64,000 bases of DNA from Rhizophagus irregularis (GCF_026210795.1 NC_089456.1:3350501-3414500), one strand, 5' to 3'. Shown: positions 10,570-21,826, numbered from the stretch's first letter. Made by a program: numbers and translations. The notes: generated by a model from the letters alone, not told the origin.

Positions 10570-11955
10570 TTAAAGTCGTAAAAATTTTTTTAATCTTATT
10601 TCTTCCTTGCGCAATTTCGGCGACTCATTATCCACGATCTCACTCAAGCCAAAATCAATAAAAAAAGTAATGGCGACTCTTTGGTTCATATAGAATATTT
10701 TGCTTTGAGATGTCATTGTGAAGGACGCCGCAATTATATATTGACTTACTATTATTTTTTTTTCCTCTTTAGTGAGTCTTTTCGGATCAACGTGATGGGC
10801 GCCCTCAATTAACTGCAATACTAACGCAAAAAGATATCCGTCATAAATGTAACCTTTATAGAGCAAACGTGGAACAGCACGACCTATTATCAATATTACG
10901 ATAGATAAGTTAATAATATCTAAAAAATATTATGAATAAAAAAATTTGTACCTTGACATTCTTTCAAAATAGAGTAATATGAGCCTCATGTTCTAGCATT
11001 TTCGTCGCTTCTTGCTCCTTGTACGCATCACAAGTCTTCCATGCCACAGTTGACCATCATAATAGCCAGAAAAAACCTTTCCAAAGGTTCCACTACTTAT
11101 ATATTTACCTATTGTAGTGATTCCTTTGGAAGATGGCGCGGTCACTCTCTTCTTGCTACCGGTCTGAATCGAAGAACTCTTCCTCTTCTTTGAACTAGAA
11201 GAACCAGGAGGAATATAATCATCGTCAGGATCATCACCAGGATCATCATCGTTATCGTCATCTTTGTCATAATCATCGTCATAAGATGTAAAATTGTCAT
11301 CCATTACACGATCCAATCTATTATCGATGGTATCATTAATAGCTAAGTGACTGATGTGGTAAACACACTCGCGTAAAGCGGATTGGTACCATCAGGATGA
11401 AAAACACGAGAAACATATAGGTTATTTGATTCATTTTCCGGTCGTCTGAGAAAGTACGTATCGGAATAGTTTGTCAAGATCCCGTAATGAGGGCCATTGC
11501 AGGCCATTTCGCCAAACACCCGAGATAAGATCCTTTTTCTAAACCTAAAATCTCGATTCGTTATTTGAGCCCGGTCAGCATATCGATAAACTTCCCAGAG
11601 GTTATAACTACCTAACCTCAAATTGTGAAACATTTTAATCTCCACAGGCATCAAGCCCACTGTGGGATTATTAGTGCATAAAATGAAATCGGAAACACCC
11701 AACATTCCAGTAAATCTCGTTTCTGCTCCTCCTAGTAGTGCTTCAACTGGGTATAAAACATTAGAATAAAAACGAAGTTTTGCATCGTCTTCTACGTGTA
11801 GATCTCGTTGCATTAGCTGGGAATACAGGGAACTGTCCTCCCGGAATATGACGGTTCAAAATGACACTTCGGTTGAAGTCACGCCATTCTCTCACGACAT
11901 TGTGAATGCGGGATAAGCTGGTTCAGTTGTATTAGTTGAACCTAGAACCTGCCAT
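10570..11955 (-). pseudogene. REase-kinase fusion (CRN-associated type), frameshifted
   Basis: ATG at 11955 begins MAGS, then a shift to STNTTEPAYPAFT, another to VVREWRDFNRSVILNRHIP, another to a 156-codon frame (11813-11343). That frame holds a PD-(D/E)XK-like core, GVSDFILC...GLMPVEIK, and HYGILTNYSDTYFLRRP. An acidic/basic linker leads to a kinase glycine loop, GKYISSGTFGKVFSGYY. An intron at 10884-10951 precedes GRAVPRLLYKGYIYDGYLF. The catalytic loop GVLHNDISKQNILY is present only in a shifted frame, followed by FFIDFGLSEIVDNESP. The HRD motif is HND. At least five frame breaks; long dead as a single protein. Confidence 0.7.
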
Positions 11956-12099
11956 GTGCAAACCGGGACGACGCGATTTAGTTACTGATTTGCTGTTTCA
12001 GTCATCCTTCGTATTTGATGCCATCATGTACGACATAAAGTTTCACAAGCAATTATAACGTATCGCAGACGATAACTTAACATGGTCTTTGAATGAGCA
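11956..12099. other. Short spacer
   Basis: No feature is recognised between the REase-kinase start and the terminal repeat of the next MITE. Confidence 0.3.
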
Positions 12100-12768
12100 T
12101 CCAGATGCTTATCCTGGACCAGCAAATCTAATTGGATGAGATTGTTTTGTGTAACATTTGTCTTGGAAAAAAAACAATTCGCGTTTTTTAAAAAAAAAGT
12201 TACGAAATGCCTTTTTTTAAAGCATTTAATACTACCGTTTTAAAGTAATATGTTATTTAAAATTTGTATTTTGGTATGCATTTTATTAAACTTTATTAAT
12301 AAATAAGTAAAATTGCATATATAACTTTATAAAAAAGGTCTTTACATTATTTTTTACTGTAATTTTATTATTAAAATTATTTTAACGTTAATATCAAAAC
12401 AAAAGTACAAAGTAATAGTATTATATTAGCTTTAAAAGTTTTGTTATAAATGTGTAATTTACAACCTTTTTTGAACAACTTTGCTTAACCCCAAAACTTA
12501 AAAAAAAAACACTTGATTTCCAGAATAATATCAATATATCATAAAACTCTTCAAAAAGAAAATAAAAAACATTTAGTATTATCATAAAACTACAATAAAT
12601 ACAATTAAAATTAAAATATGCAAACTGAAATGAAATATGAAATACTAAGTACTAACATACCACAAAAAAGAATAGAGAGTAAGAGATAAAATAAATTATG
12701 CCGGAGTTATGTAATAAAAGGGCTGATTAGCCAATCAAAAGTTGACTGGTCCAGAATAAGCATCTGGA
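12100..12768. mobile_element. MITE with terminal inverted repeats (669 bp)
   Basis: The left end TCCAGATGCTTATCCTGG (12100 on) is repeated inverted at the right end (12746-12768) with one mismatch over 23 bases. Weaker inverted similarity continues inward, with a CTAATTGG-type patch on the left and CCAATC on the right. The interior is AT-rich and carries no reading frame. I see no clear target-site duplication, so the superfamily is not assigned. Confidence 0.6.
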
Positions 12769-15529
12769 CCGGTGGATCAGGTTAAGGATGGTCTCGAGTT
12801 TTATGGTCATGTGATTTTACTAATAGTATTTAAACTCAATATGCTCAAATATCAATTTTTGAGCACAAATGAAATAAAAACAATTATTTTGTGTATTATA
12901 TTATTAAATCAGGTTTAAACTAATTGCTTGAGTAAGCAAACTTTACTAATACACTTATAAGCATAGTTTCAAACATGATTCGAAAATTGGGTTTAGGTAG
13001 AGCAGGATTCAAATTAGTTTAATCGGGTTTAGAACCCGAACTGAACTGCTTAAGCAATCTAACATCCCTACTAAAATTGCAAGATACTCAGAATACTGTA
13101 GCCCACAATATACAGTATATTATCCTTATATTGGTATATATAAAAGAAAAACTAAACATGAAAATTTATCAAAGGAAAAATAAATATATTATTTTTATAT
13201 ATAATGTATGAAAGGATCCAAATATAAAGGAATCGTAAGGATATGATTTTTCAAAAGGAGAAATTTGTAATATTTAAGACTTAGGAATTACACAGTGAAA
13301 TTCGATAAAAATTTCGATATATTGAAAAAATGAATATATAAAATATTTTTAATTGAATATAAGTAATATATAACTTCGATTTATATAATTCTGAGATTTA
13401 TCAAATCACGTTACTTAAATTTTATTGGTCTATGATCACGTGATCCAGTTTATCGACTCATTTTTAGACCCAAATCTGACTTATTGAAAATCTAGTTTAT
13501 CGAATTTCACTGTGTAGTTATAACAGATAATTTAATTAGAATTATAGGTAATAATTCATTAAGTAAATTATATATATAAAGAACTATTTTTTGCTTTTCT
13601 AATAAAATTATTCTTTTGTTATTTGTGTATTTAATACTAATTTTGTAAAATCAATGTAATAACATTTTTATAGTAGGTTAATCCTATACTATTAAAATTA
13701 GAAAAATTAACAAATCAACTTAAAAAATATGATTTTTTTGAATATACAGTAGTTTTGATATCAAATTTCTAATTAATATATATTTTTTTAATAAAATAAT
13801 GGCTATATTTAACAAACAAGTTATTTTTAAAACAATTTCAAGAAGAATACCTAAAGTTAATAAACACTTTGAATTAATTCATTATACAATAAATATTAAA
13901 ATTAAAAGAAATGAAATTTTGTCTTAAAAATCTGTATAATAATAGTCAAAAATAAATAAAACACAAATTAGTCAAATTATAACTGGTTATAGACTTTTTA
14001 AAGTTGTAAAAATAAATAATTCTAAATATAAAGATTGGAGATCTTATTTATACAATTACTTTTAAGGGATAAATCGCCACTCAACCGGAGAATTTTAATA
14101 GTGCCGATTTATGCAAATTATCGCTAAAAATGGCTAATACTCTTTTTTTACCAGATTGTCATATCATCATGTGATATGATACACAAATTTTAAAGATGGT
14201 AATTTATAGTGACAATCCTAGCTAAGCCACTTGCAAAGTTTGAAATCGCTAGAGTTTCACGTCTTTGACTTTTCTATGTAGGAACGCAAGATTCTGATGG
14301 TAAACTTTCTATTAACCCAAATATTGGATGAAAAATTTTTGAACATTTTTCACTGTAACTAAGCTATATTTGGTTTTTTATTTAGTTTTTAAATCTTTAT
14401 TTAGCTTTATTTGAATCTTTTTAATATTCACATTCTTTGTTAAACTTGTACAGTTTCTACTAAAACTACATATGTATACCTATAGTGCAAGTTTATGAAA
14501 TATTTTTTTTGGACATGAAAGTTATTGTATACTGTTTTTTTTCACTTATTGGAAAAAAATTTATAGTAAAGAACAAGAAATTCCAAAAAATTTTTTTTTA
14601 TTAATTACAAAGCTCATAAAATTAATTATAGAATGTCGATCATTTTCTCCTGTTGAATGACGATCTGTCTCTTAATATTAATAATACTGTATTTCTAACT
14701 TTGTAATAAATGATAACTTCTACTATTAATTAAAGAATTATTTATGCAAAGTTAATTTTAAATTATTCTCTTATTTTATTTTAACATTTAATTAGATTGT
14801 GAGAAATCTTATAAAGGAAAACCAATTTTTATTTTAGGATGCAATAATCAGTAGTATTAGAAATTAACTGTAACCAAGAAATTTTTAGTTAATTAGCCAA
14901 ATTAGTAAATTGGCTAATAGCTAATAGTTAAAATTAGCAAATAAAATACTATTGGAAATTACTTTAGCTAATTAGTTAAATTGGCCAAAATCTGCAAATC
15001 TTTTTTAATTATAATCTAATATTCTATAAAACATCTATTTTTTTTAAAATTAAAGACTTTTAAATTTAAATATTGCAATATATTTAAAATGTCCTTTAAT
15101 TATAAGACTTTTATTGAAAAACTGCAAAAAAAACTAATACTTGGTAAAATTATTGCATTTGTATTGCATATAAGAATGTTAATTATTATTAATTTTATAT
15201 ATAAGTTGTTACTGATTTTACTGAATAACTTATTAATTAAATAGCTAAAATAAAAGGATTGAAAATAATTAATTTTACTATATTTAATAAAAAATTACTG
15301 TATACTGTAAGCTATAATACTCTAAATATCAGGAAGTTAATTCTGTATTATTACATTGATAATTCAAATTTTTATTATAATAGCAGTATAATAGCATTAT
15401 TTCAAAAATTTATATAATAATCAAAAAATTATTTACATATAATTTTTAGATAAGATTTAATATTTTAAATAATAAAATTGATAAAAAAAGGAACTTTTTT
15501 TATATAAAAAAAAAGGGAATACTAAATGA
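12769..15529. other. Long AT-rich region without genes
   Basis: Apart from the Tc1/mariner-like MITE at 13291-13514, I find no gene. The sequence is dominated by A/T with dispersed TTAGCTAAT-like palindromes near 14890-14980. All frames are short. Confidence 0.4.
13291..13514. mobile_element. Tc1/mariner-like MITE (224 bp)
   Basis: The ends are perfect inverted repeats, CACAGTGAAATTCGATAAA on the left and its complement on the right (13496-13514). Both are flanked by TA (13289-13290 and 13515-13516), the target duplication of Tc1/mariner elements. There is no coding capacity, so it must have been moved by another element's transposase. Confidence 0.75.
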
Positions 15530-15985
15530 AGGACCCCAAAATATATATGTAGAAGTCAGTGGTCCAAAATATGCATTCTTTCAGGGCCAGAATTACGATA
15601 ATTTCAGCCATTATCTAAATTAGGAAATATTATTTTGGCTGGGATTATCCATAAAAGGAATGATCTACATAATTTTTTTGACTCATTATACTAAGGTTGC
15701 TTGCCAAAACCTAGAGATTTAGGCAAGATGGCGTTTTGCCGAAAAGCGAAATTCTGCCGAAACTATATTAAAGTTATATTAAAAAACTGGCGAAACTTTG
15801 GAAAAAGGTGAAACTGCCAAAACTTATTATAAATGCTGAAACTGCCGAAACTCTGCCAAAACTATAATAAATCTATAGTAAAATTTTGACGAAACTAATC
15901 GTAGGATTTTGAAGAGGTTTAGACAAGCAACCTTACATTATATGCAAACTCTAACCTAACCCTTTTATGTATATTTTAGGGTCCT
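15530..15985. mobile_element. AGGACCC-family hAT-like element, with nested MITE
   Basis: Terminal repeats AGGACCCCAAAATATA (left) and TATATTTTAGGGTCCT (right) are flanked by a perfect 8-bp duplication CTAAATGA (15522-15529 and 15986-15993). An 8-bp duplication points to a hAT-type transposase. It shares the AGGACCC terminus with the elements at 21827-22112 and 40257-41822, though the interiors differ. A second MITE (15692-15935) has inserted inside it, so this one is older. Confidence 0.75.
15692..15935. mobile_element. TAAGGTTGCTTG-family hAT MITE, copy 1 (244 bp)
   Basis: Ends are TAAGGTTGCTTG and CAAGCAACCTTA, flanked by CATTATAC and CATTATAT (8 bp, one mismatch), which fits hAT target duplication. 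The interior has repeated GCCGAAACT motifs. The copy at 18694-18937 is the reverse complement of this one along its full length. It sits inside the AGGACCC element. Confidence 0.78.
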
Positions 15986-15995
15986 CTAAATGACT

Positions 15996-16456
15996 CTGCT
16001 TATTTATAATAAAGACAACCATAGAAAATTAGCCCTTTACTAATAGTTTTACTTTACTTTTTTTTAAATTCTATTAGTTAATTAGTTAAAAAGAAAAAAA
16101 TCATAACAATGTAATATAAATTTCCTTTTATAGTAGGATTTGCAAAAAATTTTATATATAATTTTTATCTTAAATCTGGAGATAATTTATCTTATAAATA
16201 AGAGAGCAATACTATATATTAAGTTATTATATGATTCTCGTTTACTTATAAAGATGTGCTATTCTATTTTGTGCTTAAAGTAAAAATTATATATAAAATT
16301 TTTTTGAAAATTCTACTATAAAAAAAAAATTTTATGTTATATTGTTATAATTTTTTTCCTTTTTAACTAATTAACCAATAAAATTTAAGAAAAAAGTAAG
16401 GTAAAATCATCAGTAAAGGATTAATTTTCTATAATGACTTTTTTATAAATAAACAG
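15996..16456. repeat. Foldback element with arms of about 170 bp
   Basis: The left arm (about 15996-16172) reappears inverted at the right (about 16281-16456): for example ATAGAAAATTA at 16021 is matched by TTAATTTTCTAT ending at 16432. The arms diverge at scattered positions but stay alignable throughout, with a spacer of about 110 bp. RNA from either strand would fold into a long hairpin. There is no coding content. Confidence 0.65.
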
Positions 16457-17117
16457 ATTCTAGTACTATAGCTTGTAATATATGGTAATTTTTTTAAATA
16501 AATTAAAATTTGATGTTCAAAAAAGTTGACTTTAATAAAGTACATAATATATTATAGTTTTATAATAAATTTTTTTTATAATATTTAAACATATTACAAA
16601 TTTTTAGGAATTATTTAAATATTGTTTAAATATTATTGATATTTTTTTTGACAATATTGGTATACATTTATATAAATATAATTATATATATCATATATTT
16701 TAATGTAATATTTCTTTAATTTATTAAATGTAGTAAAGAAACTTTTAATATAATTATTGATTATCATAATATTAATAATATATTTGATTGTATTATTGTG
16801 ATTTGTAATATAATAAATATCATAATATAATATAACAAATTATAAAGAAAAATATAAGCTAAAACATCAGGAATTTTTTTTATATAATAAATATATATTA
16901 TATTATATAGCCATACATAAAAATCTTTATAGTCCATAGGGATCATGAACAATATAAAATTATGTAAAATATTGTGCAAAACTTAAGAATATTGTATATA
17001 TTTATATATTAATCACTAAATATTTCATTTTAAAATACGTAAAATTACACTTTCAATTATAATATTTTTATTTAAAAATATATAAAATCGCAAATAATTT
17101 TATTTAAAAATACAAAT
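16457..17117. other. AT-rich region without genes
   Basis: Nothing but A/T-rich sequence with TATAAT-like runs. The frame at 16764-16979 is isoleucine/tyrosine low complexity and is rejected. Confidence 0.35.
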
Positions 17118-18391
17118 TTAATTAGCACCACTATATATTTTTCTATATATTCTTATATAATAATTTTCTATTCTACCTAATCTTTCTGCATACCATTCTA
17201 TGATAATATAACAATAATGAAATAAGTTAAGAATTAAGCGCAAATTCAAAATACAATATTTATTAAAATACTAAATAAGATACCTGAAGTTGATTAAAAT
17301 AGACTTCTTTTCTATTTTAATTCCACTTGAATTTTCATTCAGACCAACTTAACTTATAAATAGATAACTTACTGCTGAAAGTATACCGTTCTTAAATAAT
17401 AAATCCCACTTGTTAGATATCATTATTAGTTTAATTTTTGAAATTTTGTTAATATATGCAAGGAAGCCTTTTTAACTTGTTCTTTTGTTGGATATTTGTA
17501 TAGTCTTCAGTAATATATGAAATATAAACCTAACGAATAAAATGTTTATTAATGAGAAAACGTATATGCATTATGATAATCATTTAGTATTACTTACATC
17601 AATCCAACTGTGCCCTTTTTTGTTTGATGATACTGCTTTTAAACTTTTATCACTTGACCCAATAGCATCTTTAATTTCACTTAATTCTTTTTGGAAAGTT
17701 TTGTTATCATTTTCTAATCCTATTACCTTGGTTGATAGAAATTTAAGATCTTTTTAGTTCTGCATTACAACTTCAAGGATTTTCGTTAATATGCGAGAAT
17801 CTGATGCTAAAAAAATTAATTTCTAATATAATACATATACACAAATATAAAAAAAAAATAAAGAATTGTAAATAAAAATACTTGTATTTGTGTGTAATAA
17901 GGTTGAATCATTTTCATTTGCAGAAACTTGAGAAGATTTGTTGGAATCATCAGTTTGGTTACCATCATTCTCTTCAAACTTATCATTAGAACATAATAAA
18001 TTAAAGTTTTTTTAGTAGTATTTTTACATTGAATTAATGAAAAAAGTAACTTAGGGAAAGAAGTTGATTTTGGAGTGAAGATTAATGTATTTTTTTGTAA
18101 AGTAGGAGTAAAAAGTGACAAATGAAAAGGTCCAGTATTATTTCGCTCTAATAATGGTAATTATGATGATTTTTCTTTTTAGTTTTCTCATCCTTATTAC
18201 TATCATCTGAACTTGATACTATTGACCTTTTATGTTTATCATTCAAAGCCTCATCATTTATTGTTTTATCTACTACCTCTATTAAATCAGGATTTTTACT
18301 TTGACTATGACCTTTACACTGAACTTTACTGGAATTTTTATTTTCAACTTTGGCCTCTACCTCTGCCTCGACCTTGATTTCGACTAGCCAT
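17118..18391 (-). pseudogene. Multi-exon gene, coiled-coil protein, decayed
   Basis: On the minus strand coding-like exons are separated by GT-AG introns. The first (18391 down) reads either MASRNQGRGRGRGQ or, in the frame that continues, EIKVEAEVEAKVENK, then HSQSKNPDLIEVVDKTIND and a Ser/Lys-rich stretch. Later: NQTDDSNKSSQVSANEND, an intron to about 17794, SDSRILTKILEVVMQN, a TAA, and KDLKFLSTKVIGLENDN with a short coiled coil, ending at a GTAAGTAA donor (17597). Then EQVKKASLHILTKFQ, WDLLFKNGILSA, and a last exon 17118-17197 reading EWYAERLGRIENYYI and TAA. At least one in-frame stop and one or two shifts are present. I do not recognise the family. Confidence 0.5.
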
Positions 18392-18693
18392 GTAAAAATT
18401 TATTATATATTATGATATATAAATTAAAGAGATTATATTGAAGAATATTAATATATATATAAGCAGTAAAACTTTTATGAAGTAAAAAAAAAGAAAAATA
18501 TAAACGCGATCAGTTAATAATGGTCATATTTAAACTTTTAGTCTATAAAGTTACACTAAAGTCTAAATTAAGCTTTAAAAGTTTAGTAACTGCCGGATAA
18601 TTTAGTGTGTTGCAGATCATCCATTAAATTATTCGGCAAACTCTTAAATATTTTACGTCATTAATATCCACATCATTATCTAAACAGTACGTC

Positions 18694-18937
18694 TAAGGTT
18701 GCTTGTCTAAACCTCTTTAAAATCCTACGATTAGTTTCGTCAAAATTTTACTATAGATTTATTATAGTTTCGGCAGAGTTTCGGCAGTTTCGGCATTTAT
18801 AATAAGTTTCGGCAGTTTCGCCATTCTCCGAAGTTTCGCCAGTTTTTTAATATAACTTTAATATAGTTTTGGCAGAATTTCGCTTTTCGGCGAAACGCCA
18901 TCTTGCCTAAACCCCTAGGTTTCGGCAAGCAACCTTA
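18694..18937. mobile_element. TAAGGTTGCTTG-family hAT MITE, copy 2 (244 bp)
   Basis: Ends TAAGGTTGCTTG and CAAGCAACCTTA are flanked by a perfect 8-bp duplication AGTACGTC (18686-18693 and 18938-18945). The sequence is the reverse complement of copy 1 at 15692-15935 with scattered differences. No coding capacity. The flawless duplication suggests a fairly recent insertion. Confidence 0.82.
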
Positions 18938-18945
18938 AGTACGTC

Positions 18946-19139
18946 TCACTTTATAATATGCTACCATACTAAAAAATATAAAGAATAAAAATAAAAATTA
19001 TATATACATGGATGTAAAAAATGAGTAAAAATTCTATAGCTAATTTAATTGGACCTAATTTTATCAACAATGTTATAAATTTCCTACTTATTACTACGTC
19101 TTCTTAACATGAATTACATATCCTACAAAAATTTCTTTT
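18946..19139. other. Short AT-rich spacer
   Basis: No gene or repeat is recognised. Confidence 0.3.
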
Positions 19140-19900
19140 GATCTCACATGTCCTTCAGGTACCTGGACTTGAATTCAACCTTTCTTGTTATTGGTTTTGC
19201 CATCATCTGCTTGCTTCAATCTTCTCTCAAAGGTTTTGGTTCATTCAAAAGTCTGACAACCTGAAAAAATATTAAGAAATAGTTCCCCTTTCTTTAATTT
19301 ACATTCAAAGTCCAGTTCATCTTAGCCTAAAGGAAAAAAAATAAAAAAGAAGTTAGTATGTTTCTTTATAGATTAAAATACGTAACAGTCAGCAACACAT
19401 CTTTACCTGAAAATAAAATACTGCACACTCCATTTCAAGAGAAAGCCAAAAATCTAAAAAATGCAAAAAGAATGCCGTTAGTTGTTGTTTCATAATGCCA
19501 TTACACAACTATCTACCCAAACAACACTTACCATATTCCACTTCAAGAGAATGCTGAAAATCTAAAAAATAAAAGAAAAATGGCATTAGTTTTGTTTCAT
19601 AATGCCATTTCATAACCATACATTCACCTAAACTCCTCTTATCATATATTACACTACTCTGAGGGGCCAAAAACCTAAAAAATATAAAAAAAAGGAACGT
19701 CAATAACGTTTTCAGATAAAAACAATAAAGAACAAACTCAGCTTACCTAATTTTGCTAAAATCTAAGTCCAGAAGGCCGTCTTTACTTCATTCTAACGGA
19801 ATCCACAACCAGAAGAATGTCCCTAAAGAAAAAAAAGATAGGAACGTTAGTAACATTCTCAAATTAAAGAACCAAATACTCTCCAGTTTAACTTACAATC
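19140..19900 (-). repeat. Chain of exon/intron-like units
   Basis: On the minus strand small exon-like blocks alternate with 65-80-bp intron-like blocks that begin GTAAG/GTGAA and end in TTTTTTAG. Blocks: 19896 upward, 19747-19822 (76 bp), 19628-19674 (47 bp), 19532-19561 (30 bp), 19407-19453 (47 bp), 19303-19326 (24 bp), 19260 downward. The blocks at 19407 and 19532 share ATTTTxxxCxTTCTCTTGAA, and the introns share a core containing TGGCATTATGAAAC and AATGCCAT, so they arose by duplication. No long frame joins them. They may be a decayed gene or a spliced non-coding RNA. Confidence 0.45.
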
Positions 19901-20123
19901 CTGGAATTTTTGGCTAAAGTTCAAATCTAATTTGGTTATATCTTTAATATTAAATGTAATTTTATTATTTTATTTAAAAAGAATAATTTAAAAAAAAAGA
20001 TCGAATTTATCAACCGATCAGATCAGTAGATCAGCATCATAAATAGAAAATTTGAAATTTACATGTATATCATATGATCTATAACCATAAATTGTGTCGA
20101 GTATAATGGCGTAATTAAATTAA

Positions 20124-20450
20124 TTACGCTGGGAAGTAAATTAAAATAAAATCTGTATTTTTTGTATGAGAATTTAACATATTTAGTGATATGATTATGA
20201 AGAAGCAGATCTTTAGAATGCGATTGAGTAATTTTTCCGTAAATTTTCCTGAACTGTTTGCTAGGTATGACTTTCTGTAATTGGCTGAGTAAAATTGAGA
20301 TACAAATTTTTTTGTTTGGAAACTTTGTTTGTGGAATTTTAAGTATGTTTTACAACGTACACTTTGTTGAACTGTGTGTATCCAGTTTCTCATGTGGAAT
20401 TTCTCTGATTGGACAGCAATAAGAAATTTTTTTTCTACGATTTTTTGCAA
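20124..20450 (-). CDS. Possible small basic protein, weak
   Basis: A 108-codon open frame begins with a TTG at 20450. An internal Met (about residue 21) could be used. The protein is rich in Lys, Ser, Phe and Asn (KFHKQSFQTKKFVSQFYSAN) and has no recognised domain. It could be an exon of a larger gene interrupted by the Ty3 element at 20641. Little supports it beyond length. Confidence 0.2.
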   Translation of the reverse strand: MQKIVEKKFLIAVQSEKFHMRNWIHTVQQSVRCKTYLKFHKQSFQTKKFVSQFYSANYRKSYLANSSGKFTEKLLNRILKICFFIIISLNMLNSHTKNTDFILIYFPA

Positions 20451-20636
20451 GGTTTTGATAGAGCTATAATATCGGAAGAGGGGAGAAAATTTTTTCTTGA
20501 CTAGGTGTAATATATTAAAAAATTTATTTGAGTTATCAGTTAAAGAAAAGTGTTTGAGTATAGTGCAACAAATGAAGAAAAAAGTTGGTAATTAAATTTC
20601 TAAAAAAGTGCTTGAAACCTTGAAAGAAACTCTTTA

Positions 20637-20640
20637 ACGT
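20637..20640. repeat. Target-site duplication of the Ty3 element (left copy)
   Basis: ACGT here and ACGT at 31086-31089 flank the element exactly at a TG...CA boundary in plus-strand reading. The second LTR element in this window also has a 4-bp duplication (GCGC). Confidence 0.65.
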
Positions 20641-21127
20641 TGTCACCCCCGTCTGCCACCCGGCGGTAAACAAAGTTCCCTGCTTCTGTTATATGTGCTC
20701 TTAGCGAAACATTAATATTCTTGCTTGGTTTAGTTTTATTACTACTTAACTTTCAAATTGCGATAGCTCTCGCCACGATATTTCATCCTTTCTCTTCCTT
20801 CAAATTTACGATAGTTCTCTTTACGAAAGTTTATATTTTATTCATTTCATAATTCTTGTTATAACATTAAATTCACCATGAATTTATCCAATTAAAATTA
20901 ATTAAGCGAACATTACAATAAAGTTTAGGGTGAACCTATTACCTTTAAAATAACATTACGCTTTACTAACGATTAATTAAACAAAATTACTTTTTCATCA
21001 TAAGAAAATAATAACAAAAACAATCGAAACAATTAATTTTCATATAAAGGGTATTTTATTTATTCTTCATAAAATTCACAATTAACTAATTTACTTAAAG
21101 TTTTACATCGTATCTGACGACTGTGGA

Positions 21128-21406
21128 CACTGGTAAAAAAATGGTCTATCCTACACATATCCTACACATATCTTACATATATCGGGTACTCAAAATGTAG
21201 AAAATCATACACAAATAATACACATATCATATACATATCGGGTACTTATATATATAGTATACCTATCAGGTACCTGATATATGTATGATATATATATTAG
21301 TACCCGATATGTGTATGATATGTGTATTATTTGTGTATGATTTTCTACATTTTGAGTACCCGATATATGTAAGATATGTGTAGGATAAATCATTTTTTTA
21401 CCAGTG
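21128..21406. mobile_element. Palindromic CACTA-like hairpin element, copy 1
   Basis: Ends CACTGGTAAAAAAATG and CATTTTTTTACCAGTG, flanked by the 3-bp duplication GGA (21125-21127, 21407-21409). The empty site is visible in the 5' LTR (CTGTGGAATT near 30325). CACTG termini with a 3-bp duplication fit EnSpm/CACTA. The left half is nearly the exact reverse complement of the right half, so the whole unit is one long hairpin. A second copy lies at 46397-46684. Confidence 0.85.
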
Positions 21407-21826
21407 GGAATTTACCTCCCATTCCGCTCCTATTTAAACCAACTTTCTTATTCTTTCTTTTCTTACTTCTTATTTCTTTCTAATATTTTATGTTATGTGT
21501 TCCCTTTTATGCGCTATCTTATATGCTATTTATATATTATCTTTTCTAATATGTTATACTATTTTAATATGCTATCTTTTCTTCAAAATAATCTTTCAAA
21601 TATTATGTCGTAAAGATATAATCCATCTTTTGTGGCTGTGCTATCTTTTCTACTGCGTCTCGTCAGCTATTCTTCTACTGCGGCTGCAGTTCATCAATAT
21701 TTTACATATTTTTATTTTTTTGTTCCTTTAATTCGCTATCCTTCCTTTTTATATGATTTATCATTTGTGGCTTATAATTACTCCTCCTAATTGTTCTTAT
21801 TGTTGAACTTGATAAACTGGTTGTTA

